A stretch of DNA of 64,000 nucleotides from Psococerastis gibbosa (Eukaryota > Arthropoda > Insecta > Psocodea > Psocidae), in the NCBI GenBank assembly GCA_963971405.1, contig OZ020490.1:11084874-11148873 (forward strand), read 5' to 3'. Positions 27,522 through 39,184 of the stretch are shown here, piece after piece. The notes beneath the pieces were generated by a model. That model was not told the origin of the DNA and did not search any database. It saw only the letters and a list, made by a program, of their open reading frames with translations. The translations under genes were made by a program, and so were the position numbers. The number at the start of each line of letters is the position of its first letter. The stretch's first letter is position 1.

Positions 27522-28040
27522 GCAGAATGTCCGGTGATTTGGCGGGCAAGACTAAGAAACTTTAATTTCACCCCGCTGAGACCAGGAAACACACCGGAGA
27601 TTTAACCTTTCGGACCTTCGTGGAATTTTACAAGGAAATCGGACTGGCGTAGGTTGGCCAAGGCGGGTTCACCTAGGATCTAAATGGGGCCCAATCTAAT
27701 CCAGAGTTTTAGCCCCGGCGAATACTACAGTACTACTAACTGCTCCTAGAAAAAACAATCCCCAGCAACTCGCACCGGGACATCGCTGTGGCAGCGTTCC
27801 GAATGTACCGTACCTCCAGAGCCACCTCCACAGATTAGGTATCGCCGATTCATCCGAATGCCCCCTCTGCTTCCAAAGGGAAACAAACGCCGATCACCTA
27901 TTCAGCTGCAATGACAGGTAGAAAACCTAACTACGACATAAGAGGGACTGGCTCAGCTCTACTATGCGGCACGACGTCAAATAGCCTACAAGCCAAGGAC
28001 GGGCGTTGGCTGAAGAAGAAGAATAAGCCTACTACTACTA
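27522..28040 (+). pseudogene. Non-LTR retrotransposon C-terminal fragment with TAC-repeat tail
   Basis: The plus strand reads AVAAFRMYRTSR, then after a frameshift YLQSHLHRLGIADSSECPLC and ETNADHLFSCNDR. This is the C-x2-C...H-x4-C cluster that ends many CR1/jockey/R1-type proteins. A short (TAC)n tail is at about 28028-28040. Stops and frameshifts make it dead. Confidence 0.75.
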
Positions 28041-28095
28041 TGAGTTAAACAGGGGAATTTAACATGTCTCAATATGTCAACGGAACTGCTACAGT

Positions 28096-28298
28096 TATAG
28101 TCCACGCAAGATGAGAAAAGTATAGACATGGAATGTTTTGATCCTGTGCAACACTGTAAAAAAATTCGTTGCACCATTTTGTGTTAACATGTTGCATTGG
28201 ATGCAAGGCATAACAAAAATTGTGCAAAGAATATTTTTAGTGTTGCACAGGATCAAAACATTCCATGTCCATACTCTTCTCATTTTGCGTGGACTATA
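28096..28298. mobile_element. 203-bp foldback MITE
   Basis: Inverted arms of about 60 bp begin tatagtccacgcaagatgag and include gttttgatcctgtgcaacac, separated by about 80 bp. There are TA dinucleotides at the ends. No coding capacity. Confidence 0.85.
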
Positions 28299-28799
28299 CC
28301 AGCATACTCTTCCAGCCCCGCTACTGTTCAGTCCATCTGCGGTGAGCATAAAGTTGAGGTAAATTCATTACATAGACAACTCCCCTTTTGCCTTTACCGT
28401 ACTAGGTAGAGGCAAATGAATGTCACAAGTTTGTATAAAGTTCCTCGGCATTCAACTTTACATTATCGATCGGGAGATGGGGGAAGTGGCTGTTCTTTTG
28501 GAGGGGGAGGGGCACACTAACTCCCACACACAATAAACCTGACTGCCTATTTCTTTGAGCAAACTACTATCGCCTATAAGAATTACACTAAAAGAAAAAA
28601 TTCTCATGTCTCTGGCATTATTTGAATGGCACAGGCATTCTGCTAAAGGGGTAAGCGACAACCTGTGGTTAACTCAGTTAAATAAAAATTAAAGAAGTAA
28701 AGGACTTTTCCCTTGTTTTTATTATTGATATGTTCTCTTTCATTTTTTAAATTATACTATATAATATGCATACTATTTATACTATAATTTTTAATTGAA
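28299..28799. other. Unassigned
   Basis: No gene or recognisable repeat. A G-rich stretch sits around 28495-28510. Confidence 0.4.
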
Positions 28800-29400
28800 G
28801 TATATCCTCTACTTATATGCTTGTATCGACATGATTCGGCTACACAACTACCTTAGGCGCTTATTCCACAGACGTCAATAGTTCACTATTGACGTGTTTG
28901 AAGTGGTAGCAGACATTAAAGACAGTGTAAAAATGATCTGCTACCACGTCAAACACGTGTGAACTATTGACGTCGGTGGAATATGCGCCTAACCGAACAA
29001 GTCTGTGCGCTTACTTAATGCCAAAAAGGCAATGCTTTACACATTATATTGCAGTATTATATGGTATATATAACACTGACATGACGTTAACTTTGGTTGA
29101 AGAGGTAACCTTCCTCGTTATAACAAAAAATTGGATATAGAAAAACTGGGCTGGCGGGATTCGAACCCACTATCTACGCCGAACCGGAGCGTCGTCCTAA
29201 CCGCTGGACCACAAGCCCCGACAAGAATTTGATGTATATCCTCGCATTTACATGATTCGTCGTATTAGGCGTAGATCATGGGTTCGAAACCCACCAATCC
29301 CAGTTTATCTACTGTATATCCTCTAATTTTCGGTTATAACGAGGAAGGCTACCTCTTCAACCAAAGCTAATTTAATGTCAGTGTTATATATGTACATACA
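28800..29400 (-). mobile_element. tRNA-like dispersed repeat (family T), head-to-tail and inverted partial copies
   Basis: A body copy at 28800-29125 (split by the MITE at 28856-28989) is followed by the tRNA-like part at 29130-29222 (gattcgaacccac B-box complement). A partial inverted copy lies at 29265-29400. As at 10355-10890, copies join at the gttataacgagg block. Confidence 0.7.
28856..28989. mobile_element. MITE family G, 134-bp palindrome inside family T repeat
   Basis: The ends ggcgcttattccacagacgt and inverse surround the gtggtagcagacat core. The same site is empty in the family T copy at 10535 (ctatc-TAA-ccgaac). This gives the pre-insertion sequence and a 3-bp duplication, now TTA/TAA. 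Confidence 0.9.
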
Positions 29401-29700
29401 TACATACCATATACTACTGCAATATACGTTTCCAGTCTTAATAACAAGATCTTTCGTGTTAAGAGGGGCAATCTTACAGCCTAAAGCTCTAATGAAGCAG
29501 GTGGGGGCACACCACCCCAGGCTGATGTGTGTGTGGTGGGGGAAGTGGAGGCAAAAGTACCCCCACGCTCTGCAAACACTTTCTAAACTCACCGTCTGTC
29601 TTCATTTCCCCCTATGTTCACGGCTTCCTTCCATAAAAGCAAACGCGTACATGGAAATTGAAAGATGAACGATTTTGTGGAGTCATTAGCGAATGCATAC
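29401..29700. other. Unassigned
   Basis: No gene was supported. The overlapping open frames on both strands here have no family resemblance. Confidence 0.35.
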
Positions 29701-29880
29701 AAGTGTACGCTTAAGAGTGTAAAGCCCGAAATTTAGTACTTTTTATGTTTTATTTAATTAACTAAGCAAGTTATTAAAGATTTGGCGTAACTAAGTTGCA
29801 GAAGACTACTTTATGCATCATACAATAGAGTATTATTAATTGTTGGTTAAGTAGTTTTTTCATGGTATCTATTTTACGTG
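29700..29880. mobile_element. Half of palindromic family P (see 40255-40640)
   Basis: It shares aagagtgtaaagcccgaaat, aactaagcaagttattaaag and gttgcagaagactactttat with the left arm of 40255-40640. The right arm is absent. Confidence 0.65.
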
Positions 29881-30028
29881 AAGAAGAGTGTAACCTCTAT
29901 CTAATATTTATTAAGTCGAAATATTGTGCTGGAGCCAGGTGAAAAATTTCATACCAAAATTCATAATAATCACTTGTTAGGAAACTGGTTGCTCAGCCAT
30001 TGAATTTTTGAAACAACAATATTATTAA

Positions 30029-30642
30029 GGCCAAGCCGGAGAGTTGTGACCTTGAGCGTTGAATACATAGAAATATAATGGAACTGGAGCGGCGGGAGCC
30101 AAAAAAACGCAAAAAATATCCAAGTCTTACACATTGCAGCATAGCAAAGCGGATACCTGGACCCGGTCAAAAACTCTGTACTTAGTTGTGCAGGCTACAC
30201 TAGCAGCCATATTGATAGCGGTCTCCAACCACGAGATGGTTGAATATCCATTTCATAAACAAAGCCCCGCGTCATGTACTTGTTCCGTATTTGACTTGTA
30301 TTATTTCAAATAATTGCAGTTTTACCTATTTCTGGCGCTTTACTGTCTACTTAAGTGTTGAGCTTCTGACTGAAGTGCATTTCATTACAAAAGTTGGAGG
30401 TTTTTCTTCCCTGTGGGGCACGTAAAAATGTTCTAAAAGGTATGTTTTTAATTGCTTCATGCACAAATTTTAGACCTAATGTAATTGTAATTTTTGGTTC
30501 AGTCAATAGTGTAAGCATGTTTATGCGTATACTATACCCTTCTATCGATTTTTACTACACCCCTGCGGTTTAAAACATATATTACGAACCCCCTGCAATG
30601 ACATTTCCAGGCCAGTCACGTGAGACCTACTCCGGTTTGGCC
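30029..30642. mobile_element. TTAA-flanked element (family Q), copy 1
   Basis: Terminal inverted repeats ggccaagccggag..ttgtgacc and inverse lie between TTAA at 30025-30028 and 30643-30646. A second copy is at 31616-32306. TTAA duplication is a piggyBac trait; the class is inferred only from that. Confidence 0.78.
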
Positions 30643-30646
30643 TTAA

Positions 30647-31138
30647 TGCGTGTACAATATTCATTGCCTCGACAAACGGTATCTCCCTTGGCCTACTCAA
30701 AAGCCCCAAATAATCTTGTTCAACCACACAATTATAAAATCCAAAAATAACCCACAAACCAAACTAAATTCACACGCGAGAGAAAAAGAATAAAAATGCT
30801 TTTGAAAACACATTTCAGCAATTGTTCACCGTTATTTTCCAGCAGAAATTCCGCCAATTCCTTGCCAGCAACACACAATTTCTTAAATCCCGTCTCAGAC
30901 ATCCCCCTCCCCTCTCCCATGTTCTATTTTCGTATTCAAGTTCTTTCTATTCAGACAATAACATTATATAAAGTATTGACCCAAATACCAAATCCCAATG
31001 CCAATGTCAGCTTTGGCTAGAGATCGATTTATTTTTAAAACTTTTAGCCGACGTATATGCAACTAACCACGCTAATCCTTACTTCCTTACTCCTTTAAAT
31101 TGAATTGTAAATTGTACACAGTTTTTGTTTCTGACCCC
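30647..31138. other. Unassigned
   Basis: No gene or repeat end was recognised. Confidence 0.35.
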
Positions 31139-31217
31139 TGGTTGAGTGAAAGAGGGGGCGCCTAACTCCGCTGGGTAGTCTCAGCTATAAAAAATAAAGT
31201 CATTATTTATTTATTCC
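31139..31217 (+). mobile_element. SINE S1 3'-end fragment
   Basis: The segment gttgagtgaaagaggg..cctaactccgctggg, then (ATTT)n tail, is the S1 body end in plus orientation; the head is missing. Confidence 0.65.
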
Positions 31218-31615
31218 TTAGTTCATTACTCATCGAATAAATTGCGGATTTTTGCTTTGCTATATGCATTGGTGTGTGCGACTGCGAGCGTATATGAGCA
31301 GAAGAGCTAGAGCCCAAAATTATTAGGAATGGAACTAATAATATTTTTATTTTTATTAACTTTTAATTTTTACTTAATTTTTAATTTTTTCTACATTAAT
31401 TTTACTTTAACTTTTATATTTGTAAAGAGAGGGGCTCAGCACGGGACTTGTCCTTTGGGCCCTCCTTCCATTTGTAATATTGTAAGTTATGTAAATGTTG
31501 TTGTTATAGTTTAATTGATTTGATTTGATCTATAACGGTAGCTATATTAGTTCATCAATAGGAAAGCCTGTACGGGTTCACTCGTACCGGATCTTTTTTA
31601 AAGTGCTTAAGTTAA

Positions 31616-32306
31616 GGCCAAACCGGAGGCTTGTGACCTTGAGCGTTGAATACATAGAAATATAATAGAATTGGAGCGTACGAGGCACCCGTTAACCATA
31701 AGCCAACTATCAGAGATAAGTACCAACGCAAAAAATATCGAAGTCTTACACATTGCAGCATAGCAAAGCGGATTCCTGGACCCGGTCAAAAACTCTGTAG
31801 TTTAGTGGTTAGCTTGTGCAGGCTATTTTCCCCGCCAAATTGCGTACTCATCTTGTGAAGGCTACACTAGCAGCCAAGCCATATTGATAACGGTCTCCAG
31901 CCAGGGGATGGTTGAATATCCATTTTATATACAAATATGGCGTCAACCCCGCGTCACGTACCTGTTCCTTATTTCACTTGTATTATTTCAAATAATTGCA
32001 GTTTTACCTATCGCTGGCGCTTTACTGACAATTTAATTGCAGATCTTTTGACTAGTGAGCATTTAATAAAAAAAGTTGGAGGTTTTTCTCCCCTGTGGGG
32101 CACGTAAAAATGTTCTAAAAGGTATGTTTTTAAATGCTTCATGCACGAATTTTAGACCTAATGTAATAGTAATTTTTGTGTGAGTCCATAGTGTAAGCAT
32201 ATCTACGTGAATATTAGTCCCTCTTACCGATTATTACTATACCCCTGCGGTTTAAAACGTGAATTAGGAACCCCCCGCCAGTCACGTGACCTCCTCCGGT
32301 TCGGCC
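31616..32306. mobile_element. TTAA-flanked element (family Q), copy 2
   Basis: The ends ggccaaaccggaggcttgtg and inverse are flanked by TTAA (31612-31615, 32307-32310). The interior matches copy 1 (cattgcagcatagcaaagcg, ggacccggtcaaaaactctg). Related interior is also present at 59400-59660. Confidence 0.8.
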
Positions 32307-32310
32307 TTAA

Positions 32311-32800
32311 TTATTTAATGTTTCACTTCCACAAAGCCAGAGTAGAAACTCTCCCTTGGATTTCTCGGCTGTAGTACCATCCACCAGCGCAGAGCAGGCT
32401 GTCGGAAACCTTTGTGTCAATTTCTGCTTCATAACGAACATCATAATGCGCGAGAGATAGGGAGAGGGGAACTACGGGCTGTATAACATCGGTTTATTGG
32501 CATAATAATAGACTTGTCAACACCCACAGCGTAATTGGCTGCATGGATTAGCTCTACATTAAACAATGGATACATTATGCATGTAGGTCACTCTAAACTA
32601 TAAACTAACTGGTCCGTAACAACTCGTAAATGCATCTTAATATCTATATCACTTTTAATCCCTCAGCAGAAATGTTCCTTCACATTTTGATAAATGATAT
32701 GTACCCTTCATTGACCACAATTATCGAACATAAGTTGTGCAGGAAACGAAGCAGTTCGAAAATTGCAGCCAATCGGTGACTGACGGCCACATATCATATC
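32311..32800. other. Unassigned
   Basis: No gene or recognisable repeat. Confidence 0.35.
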
Positions 32801-32804
32801 AAAA

Positions 32805-33185
32805 TATAGAGGTCGGAGGAACATGTATCGAAGATGAGGGAAAATGAAGTATTGTAGGAGCAACTGCAGCCGAAGCACTGAATCGTAAGGAGTGGAAGGA
32901 AACCTGCCGTATCGCTGACCCCACCTAGGGATAAAAGCGAGGAGAAAGCCAAGTAATATAGAGGTCGGAGGAGCATATCGAAGCTAAGGGAAAAAGAGGA
33001 CGAGGACAGCTCAGGCTAACGGTAGAAGCGAAAGTCCGCCAAGACCTCTGGATTGTATGAGCAACTGCAGCCGAAGCACTGAATCGCAAGGAGTGGAAGG
33101 GGACCTGCCGTATCGCTGACCCCACCTAGGGATAAAAGCGAGGAAAAAGTTAAGTAATATAGAGGTCGGAGGAGTACTTCTTTAG
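32805..33185 (+). pseudogene. LINE C-terminal fragment, duplicated in tandem
   Basis: The block atatagaggtcggaggagca ... gcaactgcagccgaagcact ... ctgaccccacctagggataa occurs twice (about 32805-32945 and 32955-33155) with a third start at 33157. The plus frame of the second copy reads KVRQDLWIV, then ATAAEALNRKEWKGTCRIAD, typical of a LINE protein end. Confidence 0.65.
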
Positions 33186-33317
33186 CGGATGCAACATTTT
33201 TTATAGCTCTGCAATGGATATATCATGTGAAATTAGACTTCATACAAAAAAAGTGCAATTGCTGCGTCCGATTTCCAATGATCAATTTCAGAGACAACGG
33301 GAGGAAGAAACATGTCA

Positions 33318-33525
33318 AGTCAGGACATGTAGATTAGTGGTACAGACTCCGACTTTCACCCGAAAGGGTTCCAGTCCCACACTTGCTACATTTCTTGCCC
33401 ATGCTTCGGAGGGCATGTAAAGCAGGCGGCCTCGAGTCTTCCTAGTTTAGTGTAAGAGAGGGCTTTATAGCCCTAACTTCGCTAGGTTTGCTTAGTAATA
33501 GAACAGTCATTATTTAGAAAAACAT
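33318..33525 (+). mobile_element. tRNA-derived SINE S1
   Basis: Plus orientation: head aggacatgtagattagtggt, B-box region slightly altered (gggttccagtccc), body catgcttcggagggcatgta, end gctaggtttgcttagtaata. Confidence 0.86.
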
Positions 33526-33599
33526 TACTGGTTGTAAAAAGTTCGAATTTCACAGGAATTTCCCGTATATCGAGCAATTGAAAGTGGTTACATCCCTTA

Positions 33600-33972
33600 G
33601 GCGGGGTTTCCACCGACCGGCTAGGGCTAATTACAAAAACGGTGACGTGGTAGCAGACATTCAAGACTTAGGTGGCGTTTCCACCGATCTCGCATTGCAG
33701 AATGCAAATGACATACAACAATTCGTTATTTTTATAAAAGTCAATCAATATTTTGGTGCTCAACATATCCCATGACGCCATTTCTTAATTTTATTCTAGT
33801 TTGTTTCTGATTTGATCAATTTAACAATGGCATAGAGTAAAACAAACATTTCCGTCAATGTCATTTGCATTCTGCAATGCGAGATCGGTGGAAACGCCAC
33901 CTAAGTCTTGAATGTCTGCTACCACGTCACCGTTTTTGTAATTAGCCCTAGCCGGTCGGTGGAAACCCCGCC
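33600..33972. mobile_element. Composite MITE family G, 373 bp, TTA target duplication
   Basis: Outer inverted repeats ggcggggtttccaccgaccg are flanked by TTA (33597-33599, 33973-33975). The inner MITE begins ggtggcgtttccaccgatct at about 33671 and ends near 33900. This is the cleanest copy of the composite. Confidence 0.92.
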
Positions 33973-34199
33973 TTAGAAGAAATGCCAATCTAGTCCGCAA
34001 GTTTTCTGATGCTATATGAATAGTCAGGATTGCAAGAGGTCAGTCTAGAAATAAACCAAAGCATCCAGGGAGGAACGAACCTATAAAACCGGGCATTGGT
34101 ACCTGATAAGATAAGGCTGAGGTTATATACACCACAATATAGCTAGGAACGAAGCTTATTACCTATACCAACAGTGAGTTATGTCTTCTCCAGTCAACT

Positions 34200-34395
34200 T
34201 TAAAAGACAGACACATGGCCTCTGTTGGTATAGTTGGTAGCGTACATGTGCCTGTCTCTACACACCAAGCGATTGGAGACCTGTCGAAACTCAAAAGCTC
34301 AACACATGAATTACATTCATAGGTGACTGAAGATGCTATTCGAATGCATTTATTAAATTGGTAGCATACGATTAAAATATTTTTCTTTTTTTTAT
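34200..34395 (+). mobile_element. SINE-like repeat (family S2)
   Basis: The head tctgttggtatagttggtag matches a pol III A box. A degenerate B-box-like gagacctgtcgaaactc follows, then a body ending in an attaaattggtagcatacga and T-rich tail. The second copy is at 58505-58675. Confidence 0.6.
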
Positions 34396-34673
34396 CATTT
34401 TTGTAAGAAGTCAATTTCTCATAAAACACCGATCAATTAGAACAGTAAAAGAGATGTCATAAAGTAGAAATCATGCTCCCAGACCTTTTAATGCATAGTG
34501 CAATATGTTGACGGAACTAAAAACGTTTGGCCACAGTTTTTGAAGTCGTGAAAACATGCAAGGTAAGATTAGGTCCATGTCTTCAAACATTGTAGCCAAA
34601 CAATAACAGCGTATTGTATTATGTATTGAAATGTAGAGGAGCATTTCTTAAATATTATCGCATCTATATATTA

Positions 34674-34815
34674 CAAGCGGAGCTTGGGACCGCTTCGCGG
34701 CCCCGCCCCCCTTGCGCCTGCCGCGGGCGGCAGCTCGCCCCTGCGGGGCCTCGCATTAACGTGGTTCCATTTGGCATTACGCAGCTCGCCCCTTCGGGGC
34801 TCGCATGACTTATGT
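34674..34815 (+). repeat. CG-rich hairpin repeat (family C head)
   Basis: Strikingly GC/CpG-rich in AT-rich surroundings. Self-complementary blocks (cgcttcgcgg, ctgcggggcctcgc, cgccccttcggggctcgc) surround cattaacgtggttccat. The same core, less GC-rich, is at 20321-20420. Confidence 0.75.
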
Positions 34816-34849
34816 GAATGCCCCCAAACCCAAACGAAGCAGTTAACAA

Positions 34850-35960
34850 CTATGAAAATTGGTTAATTTATACTGCTTCTAATGAGACATTAACAAATCA
34901 TTTTGGTGGAAGAGGTCAGGCTGTGGAATCCTGTTACTCTATGCATGTAATTTCAAAGGTACACTTTAGACCTGTATTCCGTCAAAACGCTGATGGCTAT
35001 GGCTTACCAAATCACTTGAGCCCGAACGAAGAGGCGGATAGTTAAACTGAATATATCTCTGGAAAGAGTAAGACAGGAGGAAGAGAACTAAAGTAGTTTA
35101 AAGTTTTCAAAATGATGTCAAGACCTCCGAAAACGCGGCCGAAAAAGCCTATTTTCGCTGAAAATCGAAAAATTTGGGCGCACCCCGTCACGTTTCCACC
35201 CCCCAAAGCCGAACCTCTTGCTTGATCACGACAAATTTGGCATGACCTAAAAGAAGAAGAGCGGACAAAGACACTGATATAATTTAAATTAACATAGGCC
35301 TTCCACATCTGCCCAAAATATTGCTTTAAACCCACCGATGCAATTTAAATGGGATTGCTAGAAATGCAGTTTTTTTCGCGTCATTTTTAAAAACTTTGTG
35401 TTCCACTCGTGATTAAGGGGGGAAGGGGTGAATTTGAAATTATGTATTTATACTCGTTTTAAAGCTTATTTCATACTGCTTCTAATGAGAGATTAAAAAT
35501 TAATTTCGATGGAAAATTGCAGGCTGTGGAATTTTTTTACTCTATGCATGTATTTGGAAATATACCCTTTAAACCGGTTTTTCGGCAAAACAGGGACTGC
35601 TTACCAACTCACCTGAACCCGAACGAAAAGGCGCATAGCAAAACTGAATATATGACTGAAAAGAATAAGAACAGTGGAAAAGAACAAAAGTAGTTTGAAG
35701 TTTTCGAATTGATATTAACACCCCCAAAAACGCAGCCCAAAAAGGCCTATTTTCGCTGAAAATCGGAAAATTTGGGCGCACCCCCTCACGTTTCCACCCC
35801 CCAAAGTCGAACCCCTTGCCCCATCACATCATGTATAGCATGGCCTGAAAGAGGAAGAATGGACGAAGGCAGTGATATAATTTAAATTGAGGTAGGTTCA
35901 AAGGTCTGGCTAAGGCATTGCGTTGAACCCTCCAATGCTTTCTTATGGGATTTTTCGAAC
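34850..35960 (+). repeat. Diverged direct duplication of about 0.6 kb
   Basis: Blocks at 34860-35350 recur in order at 35455-35930: ctgcttctaatgagacatta, aggctgtggaat, ttactctatgcatgta, cctattttcgctgaaaatcg, aatttgggcgcacccc. No open frame spans either copy. Class unknown. Confidence 0.75.
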
Positions 35961-37813
35961 CGATTATCGCTCCTGTACCTGATCAGGTTCACTTTTTCAG
36001 GTTCGGACCTACAGGAAAACCATGTCCCGATTTTTCTCTAAATTTTGAGTGTATCCGCAAGTTTCTGGTGCCAGTGGGTCCCGAGTTATGGCGAGTCAAA
36101 AAAGTGTCCACATACATACATACATACTCACGCGGGAAAGTGGTTTGATTTTTATAAAGATAGATGTGGCCGATTTTTCATGCCAAATTCGCTCTTAAAT
36201 CTTAAAGAGACGTTTATATACTAGCTCAATGATGAGCTTTTCATAGGGTAGCATAGCAACAGGTTTCATTTAACGAGGAAGAGCCCCTTTTGTCATATTT
36301 GCCTAACGACATTTCTTCAATTAATTCACGGGAGGGACAATCCCACTGAATAAGCCAAATTGAGTCAGTGGAAAAATAACAAGGTTAAAAGATCATTGGA
36401 TTCTCAAATTAGCCACAATCCATTCTTTTTTTTATCGGACTGTACCAACCGTGAATAGTGTTCTGTTTCTTGGTATACTGTTCAGCCGTTAGCGACAATT
36501 CAGGTGTCAACTGTTATCCATCAATGAGACAGCACTTTTTATATATAAGAAGAGTAGCCAATACTTACAGAGTTACAGCCCTAACGTCGTTAGATCGGTT
36601 CAATAATAAAAAACAGAAAATTGTATTTCCTTTTTACACGTGATTTTTGTCTGGTCAACATCAGGTGCAGCTAAACTTGGTAATAAAAGGCGGTAAAGGT
36701 CACAAGGCTAAGATGAGCCCACAAAAGAGGTTTGGCGAATCAAAAATAAATTGAAAATAAGCAATTTCCCTGTACAATGAACCTGAATGTATATACAGTG
36801 CTAATCAGGCTAAAAATAACCCATAAAACAACCACTATTCATCCTATTTGCATAGAGGCTACGGGGGTAAATGGGGACCGAGTAGAACCTGGATTCGCGT
36901 GCATCACAACCAACGCAATCCTACCGCGTAACTACTAGCAATACAGCACCCCTATCCCGTCCGTCAAAAGTTCATCTCAATATAAGAAAACCCCACAAGG
37001 CAATGACGGTTAGCAACGGAGGGAAAGTCTTTTTACACGGCTTATGGGGGTACATTAAACCGAAAGGTCTAGGGAGCCTGTGTGAAAGTAATAGGCGGGT
37101 AGGGTCATTTTAGGGCTTACCCGGTTAGTAATGAAACCATCAATACAGCGCAAACCGGCCTTACTGCAAAATTCATCTTGTATTACTGACCCAGGTATTT
37201 TCTTTGAGATGATTACAGTACGCTATGTTTAAACGGGGAAAGTCAGTAAGGTCCAAGTTCGGAGCCTGCTATGGGCTTATTTTTATCGCTTTTAAATGAT
37301 TTCATTCATAAGCTCATCACCAATGGACACACATATTAGGCTCTTTCCAGTCTAACCGAAGGGCTTTGTAGGATCTTCAAACGGATAGGTAGAAATACGG
37401 CCAAATCATCAAGGCAGAGGTTTAGCAGAGAATGACTCACTGCTGAATGAGCGCTATATTAAAGTATACATTAAATTTATAATTTCGGTTTGATGGTCGA
37501 AAACGGCAAAAGGTAGCACCTGATTGGCTGAGATTCAGCACGATGAGATGGAGTAACTCACGCACCGGCGAAAAAGGTACCATGTCGGTTGCCCAAATGG
37601 CCGGGTGGATTGCAGATTATGGGAAATATGTACGAGGGGTATCCAAGAATTAATGACCGTTTGCGTTTTAAAAATCAGGAAAATTTTATTTCTACAAAAC
37701 CACAGTTTTTGAAGGTGTGCACCTGACCATGTATTTTTCTCACATATACAAAAACCGGTATTTGTGCCGGCTGTACATGCTGTGTTACAATGTACAGGAG
37801 CATTCCTTCACTT
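35961..37813. other. Unassigned; no gene seen
   Basis: It contains a short (CATA)n run at 36112-36126 and a SINE-like remnant near 36570-36605. No other supported feature. Confidence 0.4.
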
Positions 37814-38566
37814 ATTGCTTTCCAATTTATACTTTGTGACGGTCGAAATGTTCGATTCCGAGATTTCAACAGGTCCCAGGAACCCAAAAAAGTGGTTTTT
37901 ACGAAATGTCTGTCTGTCTTTCTGTCAGTCTGTCTGTGCGTCGATTTCCGGGCAAACTACTTGGTCGATTTTGATGAAATTCGGCATGCAGGTTCACAAA
38001 AATCATACCTCGGAACAATTTTTTTTATTTGGGGCTAACTTAATTTGGGGGGGGGGGGTTTATTCTCAAAAAACTCCAAAAAAACGTCTAAAAAAAGGGT
38101 TGCTTGCCTTGCCCCTTGATAGGTTGCTTCTGGGGGTAAAAAAATAAAAATAACTAAATTTTAATGAAAAATTACTAAATAATAATTTTTCTGCGAAACC
38201 TTTCAATCGATGATTTCTACCTTCAGGTATATTTTAGGTGTTAAATTGAGTAACGAAACCGGACAGGTTGCTTTCCCAAAAAAGTATTTGGTTTTGTAAA
38301 AAAATATGTTTTTTTGAAAAAATGATAGAAAATTCACGCTCAAATGCATTGCGTGCCCTGCCAGTATTGCTGTGTGGTAATGTGTTGGTCTGACCTATCT
38401 AGAATTTACCTCACCTCCAGTGACGTTAGATGGACACGGGGGCCCCCCCGAGATATCGGAAATTTAACCATAGGAAAATTATTTACCATGAAATTACTCA
38501 TTTTCTTTATCTACTAATTTTGATAAATTGGAAAGCATCTTAGAGTAAACTCGGACCGGTTCTTTA
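37814..38566 (+). repeat. Interspersed repeat family A, full copy
   Basis: It runs from ttgctttccaatttat through the tgtctgtctgtctttctgtc tract, a G run at 38047-38057, and the aggttgctttcccaaaaaag block to gagtaaactcggaccggttc. It is closest to 54467-55333. Confidence 0.85.
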
Positions 38567-39184
38567 TTTATATGAATTAATTTAGCCTATGGTATTTAAT
38601 GAGAAATTTGGTTTTGTACATAGAAAATTTAGTGGGGGTATCCGATATGCTCTTAATAATGCTTCCTGGATCTGTGGGCCAACTACGGCGATTATTTTTA
38701 ATCTTAACCTGAGATTAAAGATGTAAACAGGATAATTTCATAATGGAAAGTGCTATTCAAAATGGTTTCGTTTCCATTTTTAACTAATACGTTAATACTA
38801 AACGGCATAGTAGTCCTCTGATGGAAACAGTAAACGGAAATCCAGTATGTGGGTTAGATATGATACAAAATTAAACACAATGTTATCATTCAATTAATGT
38901 ATTAAAGCCGTATTTAAAATAAAGAAATCAGACATGTCAAAAGCCATACACAGTAGATGTACATAAAATCTATCAGACATGTATCGTAGGTTCCGCACCT
39001 TATAAATCCACATTATTTATGAATACAATAATAAAAATTTAAAATTTACGCAACAAAAAAGACAACATAACGTCAGAACTAAGCCAGTTCGGACATGAGT
39101 CAGTAATGTCTGGTTAATATAAATCTACCACCTTCAGTTCAGTAACTAAATCTTTGTTTTTAATCAATTTTGGGACTGTCTTAA
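38567..39184. other. Unassigned with short MITE-like block
   Basis: Positions 38660-38770 (cggcgattatttttaatctt, gtaaacaggataatttcata) share their core with the short elements at 45848-46000 and 46150-46310. Confidence 0.45.
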
